A DNA stretch of 8,112 nucleotides from Chitinophagales bacterium. GTDB lineage: Bacteria > Bacteroidota > Bacteroidia > Chitinophagales > Saprospiraceae. A program made the translations under genes and the position numbers. Numbering within the stretch: the first letter of the stretch is position 1; every line of letters begins with the position of its first letter. This document shows positions 1 to 6,777 of the stretch, in pieces. Below the pieces are notes generated by a model. That model was not told where the DNA came from, ran no database searches, and worked only from the letters and a program-made list of their open reading frames with translations. The DNA is taken from the NCBI GenBank assembly GCA_013297575.1, contig JAAFHO010000233.1, positions 1-8,112 of the forward strand. Reading direction: 5' to 3'.

Positions 1-1
1 T

Positions 2-382
2 ACTTTCCATGTAGAAGGTGAAGACAAGCCATTCTACGCCGATAACCTTGTTCGTATGGTACTAAACCCGGATGTAACTGTTCGTTCACGCGGTGTGATC
101 GAGAAGTGTTCCTTCTGCGTACAACGTATCCAAGAAGGTAAATTGGTGGCGAAAAACGAAAATCGCGAAGTAGCTGATAATGATGTCCGTTCTGCTTGCC
201 AAACAGCTTGTCCAACCAACGCCATTGTATTCGGTAACGCAAATAACCCTAATAGTGAGGTGAACAAGCGTCGCAATAATAGCGGCCCATTGGCTTATCA
301 AGTATTGGAGGAGATCAATGTACGCCCTGGTGTGCATTACACAGCCAAGATCCATAATAATAACGAAGCCTTGGACGCTTAA
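2..382 (+). CDS. actB: ActB, iron-sulfur subunit of alternative complex III (C-terminal 126 residues; 5' end outside window)
   Basis: The reading frame is open from the left edge, so the true start lies upstream; the internal Met codon at 56 is not the start. The fragment carries the last part of the ferredoxin-like domain. It shows a motif R-G-V-I-E-K-C-x2-C-x-Q-R-I (fragment Cys36 and Cys39), then 26 residues later C-x3-C-P (Cys66 and Cys70). This is the usual C-x2-C ... C-x3-CP pairing of the four-cluster MoCoFe-type iron-sulfur domain. In the family, ActB joins a molybdopterin-oxidoreductase-like domain without cofactor to a domain with 4Fe-4S and 3Fe-4S clusters, on the periplasmic face of ACIII; it takes electrons from quinol oxidised at ActC. 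The NPDVTVRSRGV stretch is typical of this family. actC follows 37 bases after the stop. Identification rests on both the motif and the act gene order. A related polysulfide- or tetrathionate-reductase iron-sulfur subunit is much less likely given actD, actE and actF. Confidence 0.93.
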   Translation, partial: TFHVEGEDKPFYADNLVRMVLNPDVTVRSRGVIEKCSFCVQRIQEGKLVAKNENREVADNDVRSACQTACPTNAIVFGNANNPNSEVNKRRNNSGPLAYQVLEEINVRPGVHYTAKIHNNNEALDA

Positions 383-419
383 ATCATATTTTTTGAACAT
401 TAAGAACGTATAATTATAT

Positions 420-1856
420 ATGTCTCAACCTATAGCACCTGTCAGGCACGTCTTGATTGAAGGCAACAAGAACTACCATAATATTACGGAGGACTTGTGT
501 ACGCCAACAGAAACCACTCCATCACGCGAGTGGATTATTGCCTTCGCATTATCTGCGGCATTCTTAGGGCTTTATGCATTTGCCATTTGCTGGACCGTTT
601 GGAAAGGTATTGGAGAATGGGGCGCCAATAGAACCATCAACTGGGCATGGGATATCACCAACTTCGTTTGGTGGATCGGTATTGGTCACGCCGGTACCCT
701 TATCTCGGCCATCCTTTTGCTTTTCCGTCAACGTTGGCGTACTGGTGTAAACCGCGCTGCGGAAGCCATGACGATCTTTGCGGTAATTTGTGCCGGTCAG
801 TTCCCTATTTTTCACATGGGACGTGTATGGCTTGCCTTTTTTATCTTTCCATTTCCAAATACACGCGGCCCGCTGTGGACGAACTTTAATTCACCGCTTT
901 TGTGGGACGTATTTGCGATTTCGACTTATTTCTCGGTGTCCTTATTGTTTTGGTACACAGGTTTAGTTCCCGATTTGGCAACAGTACGCGATCGTGCAAC
1001 GGGTTTCCGTCGTAAAATGTACGAAACATTCTCTTTCGGTTGGACAGGAAGTGCAAAGCACTGGCAACGGTGGGAATCACTTTCCTTGATTTTAGCAGGT
1101 ATTTCAACGCCTTTGGTACTTTCCGTACACACGATTGTATCATTTGACTTCGCAACTTCAGTTGTTCCAGGTTGGCACACTACCATCTTTCCGCCTTATT
1201 TTGTAGCAGGGGCTATTTTCTCTGGTTTTGCCATGGTACAAACCCTAATGGTGATTACTCGGAAAGTATTGAAATTGGAAGAATATATTACGATCAATCA
1301 CATTGAGTCCATGAATAAGGTAATAGTACTTACAGGTACAATTGTAGGTGTGGCTTACTTGACGGAATTGTTTGTGGCATGGTACTCAGGTTATATATAT
1401 GAGCAGTTTGCTTTCTATAATCGTGTATTCGGTATTTACTGGTGGTCGTATTTTGGTATGATGTTCTGCAACGTGGTAAGTCCTCAGTTGTTTTGGTCAC
1501 GCAAAATTCGCCGCAGTATATGGTGGACGTTCTTCTTGAGTATCGTTGTAAATATCGGTATGTGGTTTGAGCGTTTTGTCATCATTGCTACTACATTAGC
1601 ACGCGATTTCTTACCATCTTCTTGGAGTTATTATCGTCCAACTTGGGTGGAAATCAGTATCTTTACAGGTACAGTTGGTTTGTTCTTTACTTTATATTTG
1701 ATCTTTACCCGCGTTGCGCCTGTTGTTGCCATTGCAGAGGTAAAAGCCATTCTTAAAGTAGCAGGTAACCAATATGTAGAGAAGGCACGCCAAGAATACC
1801 ATGAATCACCACGCCCAAGCGAAGAAGGGGAGAAACAGAAAGTTTCTGAACACTAA
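420..1856 (+). CDS. actC: ActC, NrfD/PsrC-like quinol-oxidising membrane subunit of alternative complex III
   Basis: Integral membrane protein of 478 residues, the expected size for ActC. By eye there are about ten hydrophobic helices, near residues 37-60, 80-102, 115-143, 160-184, 219-243, 258-280, 300-322, 338-358, 366-390 and 409-431. They are followed by a charged tail of about 45 residues. Family hallmarks include the W-x-W-D-I-T-N segment at 75-81, the F-H-M-G-R motif at 131-135, and VHTIVSFDFA at 236-245 followed by GWHTTIFPPYF. His132, Asp163 and Asp243 are polar residues in or beside the helices and are candidates for the quinol site; this assignment is inference. In the family, ActC oxidises menaquinol and passes electrons to ActB. 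The ATG at 420 is chosen because it is the first in-frame ATG, leaves a 37-base gap after actB, and gives the normal N-terminal leader. No clear Shine-Dalgarno sequence is present, as is common in Bacteroidota. Confidence 0.96.
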   Translation: MSQPIAPVRHVLIEGNKNYHNITEDLCTPTETTPSREWIIAFALSAAFLGLYAFAICWTVWKGIGEWGANRTINWAWDITNFVWWIGIGHAGTLISAILLLFRQRWRTGVNRAAEAMTIFAVICAGQFPIFHMGRVWLAFFIFPFPNTRGPLWTNFNSPLLWDVFAISTYFSVSLLFWYTGLVPDLATVRDRATGFRRKMYETFSFGWTGSAKHWQRWESLSLILAGISTPLVLSVHTIVSFDFATSVVPGWHTTIFPPYFVAGAIFSGFAMVQTLMVITRKVLKLEEYITINHIESMNKVIVLTGTIVGVAYLTELFVAWYSGYIYEQFAFYNRVFGIYWWSYFGMMFCNVVSPQLFWSRKIRRSIWWTFFLSIVVNIGMWFERFVIIATTLARDFLPSSWSYYRPTWVEISIFTGTVGLFFTLYLIFTRVAPVVAIAEVKAILKVAGNQYVEKARQEYHESPRPSEEGEKQKVSEH

Positions 1857-1906
1857 TTCATTGATCGTCATTAATTTATCAATTTACAAAAAATAACGCA
1901 ATATAA

Positions 1907-2437
1907 ATGGCCTCCGATACTACAAAAGTTCTGTACGGACTTTACAACGACGAAGAGGATTTGAAAAAGGCTGTTAAAACAGCAAATTCAAGTCACTTGG
2001 ACATAATGGATGTCTTTACTCCCTTTCCAGTACACGGTTTAGATCCAATTTTGGGATTAAAAGAAAGCCGTTTGCATCAATTGGGCTTTATTTACGGTGC
2101 TATTGGTGCTTCCTTTGGCTTTGGTTTAATGTCATGGGTTTTTACCCGCGATTGGCCTATTGTATTCGGAGGAAAACCATATTGGTCAGTACCTGCATTT
2201 ATTCCAATTACCTTTGAGATGACAGTACTTTTTGCTGCTTGGGGTATGACGATTACATTCTATACTATTTGTGGATTGTGGCCAGGAGTAAAGGCTAAAA
2301 GTCTCGATAATCGTATCACGGATAACAAGTTTTGCGTAGCTTACGATATTACAAATGCTGATGAAAGTTTGGTAGAAAAACTACGTTCTTTTTTCAGTAA
2401 AACAGGAGCCGACGAGGTAAATGTAAAGACTATTTAA
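1907..2437 (+). CDS. actD: ActD, DUF3341 small membrane subunit of alternative complex III
   Basis: Protein of 176 residues, normal for the DUF3341 family. A soluble N-terminal part begins with a Y-G-L-Y-N-D-E-E-D-L stretch (residues 10-19) and holds the family signature D-V-F-T-P-F-P-V-H-G-L-D at 35-46. Two hydrophobic helices follow, about 59-79 and 96-122, joined by a short loop containing FGGKPYWS. A soluble C-terminal tail of about 50 residues ends the protein. In known ACIII structures ActD is a peripheral two-helix subunit without cofactors, and its precise role is not settled. None of the usual metal- or haem-binding motifs is visible here, which agrees. The ATG at 1907 lies 50 bases after actC and is preceded by an A/T-rich leader without a Shine-Dalgarno sequence. 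The position between actC and actE is the standard one for actD. Confidence 0.94.
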   Translation: MASDTTKVLYGLYNDEEDLKKAVKTANSSHLDIMDVFTPFPVHGLDPILGLKESRLHQLGFIYGAIGASFGFGLMSWVFTRDWPIVFGGKPYWSVPAFIPITFEMTVLFAAWGMTITFYTICGLWPGVKAKSLDNRITDNKFCVAYDITNADESLVEKLRSFFSKTGADEVNVKTI

Positions 2438-2493
2438 TAGGTATCTAATTATCTAGTTACCAATTCTTTGTATCAACATTTCAATTTTTGAAA

Positions 2494-3294
2494 ATGAAAT
2501 ATATTATCGGTGTATTATCCGCTATCACATTCTTTGCTTTGGCATTTTCTGTTTGCTCTCCGGCAGGCAAAAATAAAACAGGCCATGAATATATGCCAGA
2601 TATGGCGCATCCAGTTTCTATTGAAGCTAATGTTTATTCTGCATATAGCCATAACCATTGGGATAACGAGAGCGTATTTACAAAAGCAGAATTAGCTAAG
2701 CCTCGTACGAAAGTACCTGGAACAATAGCACGTGGTGCGACTGGTGTTTATTACACCGATGCATCTTCTTTAGATATCACTCGAGGCAAAAATGCTTCCA
2801 ATGCAATTGCTGCTCCTATCAATGGTGAAGCTCCTTTTTACTTTGCTAATACCGAAGAAGAGCGCCTGCGTTGTGAAAATGAAATGGTGGCTAATCCATT
2901 TCCAATCACGACCGCTGGCTTAGAAAAAGCAAAACCTTTGTACAATACTAATTGCGGAATCTGTCATGGTGAAGATGGTGGCGGACAAGGTTGGTTGGTA
3001 GCAATGCCTGATAGTAAATATCCGGCACAGCCTAAAAACCTAATTGGCGAGGATATGATTGCAGCAGGTAATGGTCGTTATTATTTTGCCATGATGTATG
3101 GTAAAAACGTAATGGGTGGCTATTCTGATAAATTGTCCTTTGAAGAGCGTTGGCAAGTACTACACTATATTCGTTCTTTGCAAGCCAAAAAATTGAAAGT
3201 TGATTACAACGAAAAATTAAATACGCTAAGCAATATTGAAAAACCTGCTATGGGCGAGGCTACTGGGCCTGCTCGTGTTAAAGCAGCACAATAA
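2494..3294 (+). CDS. actE: ActE, mono-haem cytochrome c subunit of alternative complex III
   Basis: With the ATG at 2494 the protein has 266 residues. A TTG two codons upstream (2488) would also be in frame, but gives only two extra residues and no better signal peptide. Residues 1-20 form a Lys-led hydrophobic export signal. Cys21 is placed like a lipoprotein cysteine, but the preceding residues Phe-Ser-Val do not make a canonical lipobox. The E-Y-M-P-D-M-x-H-P-V segment (32-41) is typical of ActE. The C-terminal half is a class I-like cytochrome c fold of about 90 residues with one haem site, C-G-I-C-H at 154-158. Met207, in VMGGYSDKLS, is the likely distal haem ligand. In the family, ActE sits on the periplasmic face and carries electrons towards the oxidase or a soluble acceptor. 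It lies 56 bases after actD and 68 before actF. Confidence 0.94.
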   Translation: MKYIIGVLSAITFFALAFSVCSPAGKNKTGHEYMPDMAHPVSIEANVYSAYSHNHWDNESVFTKAELAKPRTKVPGTIARGATGVYYTDASSLDITRGKNASNAIAAPINGEAPFYFANTEEERLRCENEMVANPFPITTAGLEKAKPLYNTNCGICHGEDGGGQGWLVAMPDSKYPAQPKNLIGEDMIAAGNGRYYFAMMYGKNVMGGYSDKLSFEERWQVLHYIRSLQAKKLKVDYNEKLNTLSNIEKPAMGEATGPARVKAAQ

Positions 3295-3362
3295 GATTTT
3301 TACACCGCGTACCTATAACTGTTCACAGTAAAAAATATCCGGCTTGATACCGGCCTTAGTAT

Positions 3363-5054
3363 ATGAATATCACGAATACTCAGTTTGAGTTTGCAGGCAA
3401 GACCAAAACCGTTCTCTTAGGAGGTATGGCTTTGGGTTTAGTTTGCCTTGTGCTTACATTCTTCGGGGACGACGAGTTCCATACCCGTTTTTGGAGTAAT
3501 TTCTTGCACAATTCCGTTTATTTTACGGGCATTTCCTTTATGGCACTTGCCTTTATGTGCGCTCAGATTACGGCTTTTGGTGGTTGGATGACCACTATTA
3601 AGCGTATTTGGGAGGCTATGTCTATGTTTATCATAGTCGGTATTGTACTGATGTCCGTCATGGTGGTCAGTGTATGGGGACATCTTCATCAATTGTACCA
3701 CTGGAATACTCCTGGTATTGCTGAATTAGGAAATGCCAATTATGACCGTATTCTTGCGGGTAAAGCAGGTTTCTTGAATCCAATATGGTACACCGTTGGC
3801 ACTGTTGGTTTCCTTGCATTGTGGTATTTTTGGGCCACAAAAATTCGGAATAATTCCATTGAACAGGATACAAAAGAGACACGTTCTTTGGATTACTATA
3901 AAGTACAGCGTAAATGGGCGGCATCATTCCTTCCAATTATTGGTTTCTTGGTTTGCGTATTTATTTGGCAATCTGTGATGTCGATTGATGGACATTGGTA
4001 TAGTACTATGTTTGCTTGGTACTCTATGATTTCTATGTTGTTGGGTGCGCTTTCTCTAACGGTGTTGCTCATCATTTATCTGAAATCAAAAGGTTATTTG
4101 GAGTACGTTTCCCGTGATCACTTACACGATGTAGGTAAGTTTTTGTTTGGTATCAGCGTATTTTGGACTTACCTTTGGTTTGACCAGTTTATGTTGATTT
4201 GGTACGCCAATAACGGTGAAGAAACTGTTTATTTCAAAGAAAGGATGAATTATTACCCGGTATTGTTTTGGGGTAATTTGCTGTTAAACTTTATTACGCC
4301 ATTCTTCATTTTGATGCGTAATGATACCAAACGTAAATTTGGTACCATGTTCTTTGTGGCATGTGTAGTTTTCTTTGGCCACTGGTGGGATTTCTTTTAT
4401 ATGATCAAACCAGGGGCACGTCTAGCAGCATACCATGCAGCACATGGCAGCCATACTACTGAACACGAAGCCGCTCCAATACCTGGTGCTACTCCTGCAT
4501 CACATGATGCTACTACAAGTACAACACCTGAACATGGAACAGAAAGTCATGGAACAGAGGCGCATGCTACTGAAGCCGCTAATGGTGCTGTTACAACAGC
4601 AGCAGATCACGGTAAAGAGGCTCTAAAAGAAGGCGCTTCTAAAATGACAGAAAGTGCCGAAAAAGCAGTAGATCATGTAACAGAAGTAGTGAAAGAGGGT
4701 GCTGAGAAAGTAGTTGCAACTGCCACAACGCATGCAGAACCAACACATACTGAATCTGCGGCACACACTGAAACACATGAAGGCGAAGGACATGCTGCGG
4801 AAGGCGGTCACGATGCACACGCTGCATCTGATCCAAGTAGGGATTTCAAGATCGGTTATACAATTCCAGGCTTACCTGAATTGGGTATAATGATCGGTTT
4901 CCTTTCTTTATTCTTATTTATGTTCTTTAGGAATTTGGAAAAAGCATCTCTTATTCCATGGCGTGATCCATATTTGGAAGAGAGTATGCACCATGAAACG
5001 GGAGTATTGATTGATAGTGAACAAGAGGAAAAATCTGGTCACGATCATCACTAA
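3363..5054 (+). CDS. actF: ActF, second NrfD-like membrane subunit of alternative complex III, with a large His-rich periplasmic insert
   Basis: Protein of 563 residues, clearly longer than the roughly 400-450 I would expect for ActF. Ten hydrophobic helices can be drawn, near 17-34, 50-73, 86-104, 139-158, 187-207, 220-240, 259-281, 298-318, 327-347 and 505-523. Family features include VSVWGHLHQLYHW (102-114), S-I-D-G-H-W-Y-S-T-M-F (207-217) and F-G-H-W-W-D (338-343). ActF is a paralogue of ActC; in ACIII it packs against the other membrane subunits and has been proposed to take part in energy coupling. Loops 2-3, 4-5, 6-7 and 8-9 are rich in Lys and Arg, which places them in the cytoplasm. 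The loop between helices 9 and 10 is therefore periplasmic, and the extra length lies there (about 357-490). The C-terminal tail ends in GHDHH. Identification is firm from the core and the neighbours; the insert's function is unknown. The ATG at 3363 is the first in-frame ATG and begins a normal N-terminus. Confidence 0.94.
   Translation: MNITNTQFEFAGKTKTVLLGGMALGLVCLVLTFFGDDEFHTRFWSNFLHNSVYFTGISFMALAFMCAQITAFGGWMTTIKRIWEAMSMFIIVGIVLMSVMVVSVWGHLHQLYHWNTPGIAELGNANYDRILAGKAGFLNPIWYTVGTVGFLALWYFWATKIRNNSIEQDTKETRSLDYYKVQRKWAASFLPIIGFLVCVFIWQSVMSIDGHWYSTMFAWYSMISMLLGALSLTVLLIIYLKSKGYLEYVSRDHLHDVGKFLFGISVFWTYLWFDQFMLIWYANNGEETVYFKERMNYYPVLFWGNLLLNFITPFFILMRNDTKRKFGTMFFVACVVFFGHWWDFFYMIKPGARLAAYHAAHGSHTTEHEAAPIPGATPASHDATTSTTPEHGTESHGTEAHATEAANGAVTTAADHGKEALKEGASKMTESAEKAVDHVTEVVKEGAEKVVATATTHAEPTHTESAAHTETHEGEGHAAEGGHDAHAASDPSRDFKIGYTIPGLPELGIMIGFLSLFLFMFFRNLEKASLIPWRDPYLEESMHHETGVLIDSEQEEKSGHDHH
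4431..4832 (+). other. Low-complexity His/Ala/Thr/Glu-rich insert within ActF (residues about 357-490)
   Basis: This stretch separates membrane helices 9 and 10 of ActF. It contains 17 histidines between residues 358 and 486, mostly as isolated His spaced among Ala, Thr, Glu and Gly (for example HGTESHGTEAHATEA). It has no hydrophobic helix, no Cys and no haem motif. The flanks look disordered, while the centre (419-451) could form an amphipathic helix. The frame is continuous and the flanking ActF helices are intact, so it is an in-frame insert and not a broken gene. Its boundaries are judged by eye from where composition changes. Confidence 0.85.
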
Positions 5055-5055
5055 T

Positions 5056-5070
5056 TTAGAATCATTCTAA
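5056..5070. repeat. Perfect 15-base palindrome directly after actF
   Basis: Two 7-base arms, TTAGAAT and ATTCTAA, are exact reverse complements around a single central C. The site begins two bases after the actF stop and lies 81 bases before the coxB start. A one-base centre suits a dimeric regulator's binding site better than an RNA hairpin. No poly-U tract follows, so it is not a typical intrinsic terminator. Its function is unknown and chance is possible in such A/T-rich DNA. Confidence 0.5.
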
Positions 5071-5151
5071 GCATTGTGAGCATCCATACAACCATGAAAA
5101 CATTACCCATATCTTTGGGGCATTAATTGAAAAAATAAGATCAATACAGTA

Positions 5152-6687
5152 ATGACTGCTATAATTATTCTTCTTTGTTTTATCCTTGTTTCGGTTGTCG
5201 TTGTACAAATCGGCAAGGTAACAGAACTAACAGCACAGATTAAGGGCGAACGCGCAACTCTAAAAGACAATAGTCTATGGAACGCTTGGATTGGCCTAGT
5301 TTTTCTTGTAGGTTTTCTCGTAGCGGTGATCGTCTCCGCTTATCGAATGCGTAACCTTATGTTTGGTTATGGCCCACTTAAGTCGGCTTCCGAACACGGT
5401 GTGGTATTGGATAGTTTATTCAACATTACCTTGTTTTTTACAGGTATAGTGTTTGTTTTGACACATATAGCATTGTTCTATTTTGCATTCAAATACCGTT
5501 ATAAAGAAGGACGCAAAGCCAAATTTATTTCGCATGACAACCGTCTCGAAATTTGGTGGACTGCAATTCCGGCTGTGGTTATGGCATTCCTTGTAGTTCG
5601 TGGTTTGAATGCTTGGAATGTAGTAATGGCCGATGTTAAAGAAGGTGAAGACCATATTGAGATAGAAGCAACTGGTCAGCAGTTCAACTGGATTATTCGT
5701 TATCCGGGTGCAGATGGTAAATTGGGTACACGTGATTTTAAAATGACTACTGGTAATAATCAATTAGGTCAAGATTTCCGCGATGCAAAAAACTGGGATG
5801 ATATTATTCCTGGACAAGAGTTATATTTACCGGTTGGTAAAAAAGTGCGCGTTCGTATTACAGCAAAGGATGTATTGCACAATTTTGACTTACCCCATTT
5901 CCGTGTAAAAATGGATGCGGTGCCAGGTATGCCGACTTATTTTGTATTCACTCCTAAAATGACTACAAGCGAATTCCGTCAGGAATTGCGGAAATATCCT
6001 GAGTGGAACGAACCATTTGATGTTGCGGATCCTTCGGGGCCAAAACGTTGGGAGAAATTTGAGTATGAATTGGCTTGTGCCGAACTATGCGGTAAAGGTC
6101 ACTATTCAATGCGTCGCGTCTTTCGCGTCGTTTCTCAAGAAGAGTATGATGCTTGGGTAAAAACGCAGGAATCATTTTATTTGACACAGATCCATAATAA
6201 AGATGGAAAAGAGGCAGAAGATCCATTTTGGGATCAGACATTGCCTTTAGAAGCAGCTGCGATTGAAAAGAAGTTATCAGACGACGTTAAATCTGCTGGT
6301 GAATCTGAAACACCTTCTGCTAAATCTATTCGTTTAGATAATATTCACTTTGCTACGGGTTCGGCTAATTTGACAACAGATAGTAAATATGAATTGGATG
6401 CTTTGGTTAATGTACTAACTAAATACCCAACATTAAATATTTCGCTCAATGGTCATACCGATAATGTCGGTGATGCTGCTGCAAATCTTGAACTTTCAAA
6501 ACAACGTGCAGCATCTGTTGTTAACTATTTGTCTACACGTGGTATAGGTGCATCTCGCTTGCGTTCCGCAGGGTTTGGTGATACACAACCAGCAGATTCT
6601 AACGAAAAGCCATCTGGTCGTCGTAAAAATCGCCGTGTAGAGTTTAATGTGTTAAACGCTTTACCAAGCGACGAGCCTGAAAGTTAA
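5152..6687 (+). CDS. coxB: Cytochrome c oxidase subunit II (CuA) fused to a C-terminal OmpA-like peptidoglycan-binding domain
   Basis: Protein of 511 residues. An N-terminal extension holds two hydrophobic helices (about 3-20 and 42-63), as often seen in Bacteroidota. The two canonical COX2 helices follow (about 92-115 and 134-152, with SHDNRLEIWWTAIPAVV). The periplasmic cupredoxin domain has a complete set of CuA ligands: His243 in VLHNFDLPHF, then Cys309, Glu311, Cys313, His317 and Met320 in C-A-E-L-C-G-K-G-H-Y-S-M. It accepts electrons from cytochrome c or ActE and passes them to haem a in subunit I. Where the W-Y-W of classical subunit II begins, the sequence reads F-N-W (178-180). After a linker of about 50 residues, an OmpA-like domain occupies about 392-500. 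The ATG at 5152 is the first plausible start, 97 bases after actF. coxA follows after 90 bases. The CoxB call is secure, and the fusion is seen directly as one uninterrupted frame. Confidence 0.96.
   Translation: MTAIIILLCFILVSVVVVQIGKVTELTAQIKGERATLKDNSLWNAWIGLVFLVGFLVAVIVSAYRMRNLMFGYGPLKSASEHGVVLDSLFNITLFFTGIVFVLTHIALFYFAFKYRYKEGRKAKFISHDNRLEIWWTAIPAVVMAFLVVRGLNAWNVVMADVKEGEDHIEIEATGQQFNWIIRYPGADGKLGTRDFKMTTGNNQLGQDFRDAKNWDDIIPGQELYLPVGKKVRVRITAKDVLHNFDLPHFRVKMDAVPGMPTYFVFTPKMTTSEFRQELRKYPEWNEPFDVADPSGPKRWEKFEYELACAELCGKGHYSMRRVFRVVSQEEYDAWVKTQESFYLTQIHNKDGKEAEDPFWDQTLPLEAAAIEKKLSDDVKSAGESETPSAKSIRLDNIHFATGSANLTTDSKYELDALVNVLTKYPTLNISLNGHTDNVGDAAANLELSKQRAASVVNYLSTRGIGASRLRSAGFGDTQPADSNEKPSGRRKNRRVEFNVLNALPSDEPES
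6325..6651 (+). other. OmpA-like peptidoglycan-binding domain at the CoxB C-terminus (residues about 392-500)
   Basis: The segment follows the OmpA C-terminal consensus throughout: S-I-R-L-D-N-I-H-F-A-T-G-S-A-N-L at the start, then N-G-H-T-D-N-V-G-D (433-441), N-L-E-L-S-K-Q-R-A (445-453), and finally a G-F-G-D segment and S-G-R-R-K-N-R-R-V-E-F. Asp437 and Arg452 are 15 residues apart, the same spacing as the diaminopimelate-binding Asp/Arg pair known from Acinetobacter OmpA, so the binding site looks intact. The COX2 C-terminus is periplasmic, which is the correct side for peptidoglycan. Inner-membrane proteins with such a domain are known (MotB-type stators), so the topology has precedent. 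Confidence 0.95.
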
Positions 6688-6733
6688 ATTTTATTCAATA
6701 TCAAGAAGGGTATAGTCCCGTAAACAATACATG

Positions 6734-6763
6734 CTTGAGTAAATAATACTTGAGTAAAAAATA
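6734..6763. repeat. Two-copy 15-base tandem repeat upstream of coxA
   Basis: CTTGAGTAAATAATA is followed immediately by CTTGAGTAAAAAATA, matching at 14 of 15 positions. The array ends 14 bases before the coxA start. It may be a recent slippage duplication in the leader, or paired sites for a regulator. Nothing in the sequence decides between these. Confidence 0.85.
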
Positions 6764-6777
6764 AAAATTCTGGATAT

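Noticed and set aside
86..400. Minus-strand open frames opposite actB, and similar ones opposite actC, actF, coxB and coxA
   Set aside because: All lie opposite strongly conserved plus-strand genes, show no recognisable motifs and have no leader or gene context of their own.
409..418. TATAATTATA palindrome just before actC
   Set aside because: Ten bases composed only of A and T in an A/T-rich leader; expected by chance and too weak for a hairpin.
3318..3355. Two small inverted repeats in the actE-actF gap (ACTGT-TC-ACAGT and CCGG-cttgata-CCGG)
   Set aside because: Arms of only five and four bases, neither extends, and no T-run follows, so there is no support for a terminator or a defined operator.
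4435..4836. Long alternative-frame open frames on both strands over the actF insert
   Set aside because: They arise from the repetitive GCA/CAT/ACA codon composition of the insert, give low-complexity proteins, and overlap the convincing actF frame.
5110..5117. TATCTTTG, matching the Bacteroidota -7 promoter consensus TAnnTTTG, 34 bases before the coxB start
   Set aside because: No TTG (-33 element) lies at the usual 17-23 base spacing; the nearest TTG is 33 bases upstream (5074-5076). An eight-base match with two free positions is weak alone, though an internal coxB promoter cannot be excluded.
5094..5126. Ten-codon open frame (MKTLPISLGH) in the actF-coxB gap
   Set aside because: Too short to support, no ribosome-binding signal, and frames of this size are expected by chance in a 97-base gap. 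It could act as a leader peptide, but nothing else indicates that.
6160..6330. Possibility that the CoxB-OmpA fusion is an assembly or frameshift artefact joining two genes
   Set aside because: The frame is continuous across the linker, the linker is a plausible charged and polar peptide, no start-like or intergenic sequence appears before the OmpA domain, and the domain has no signal peptide of its own.
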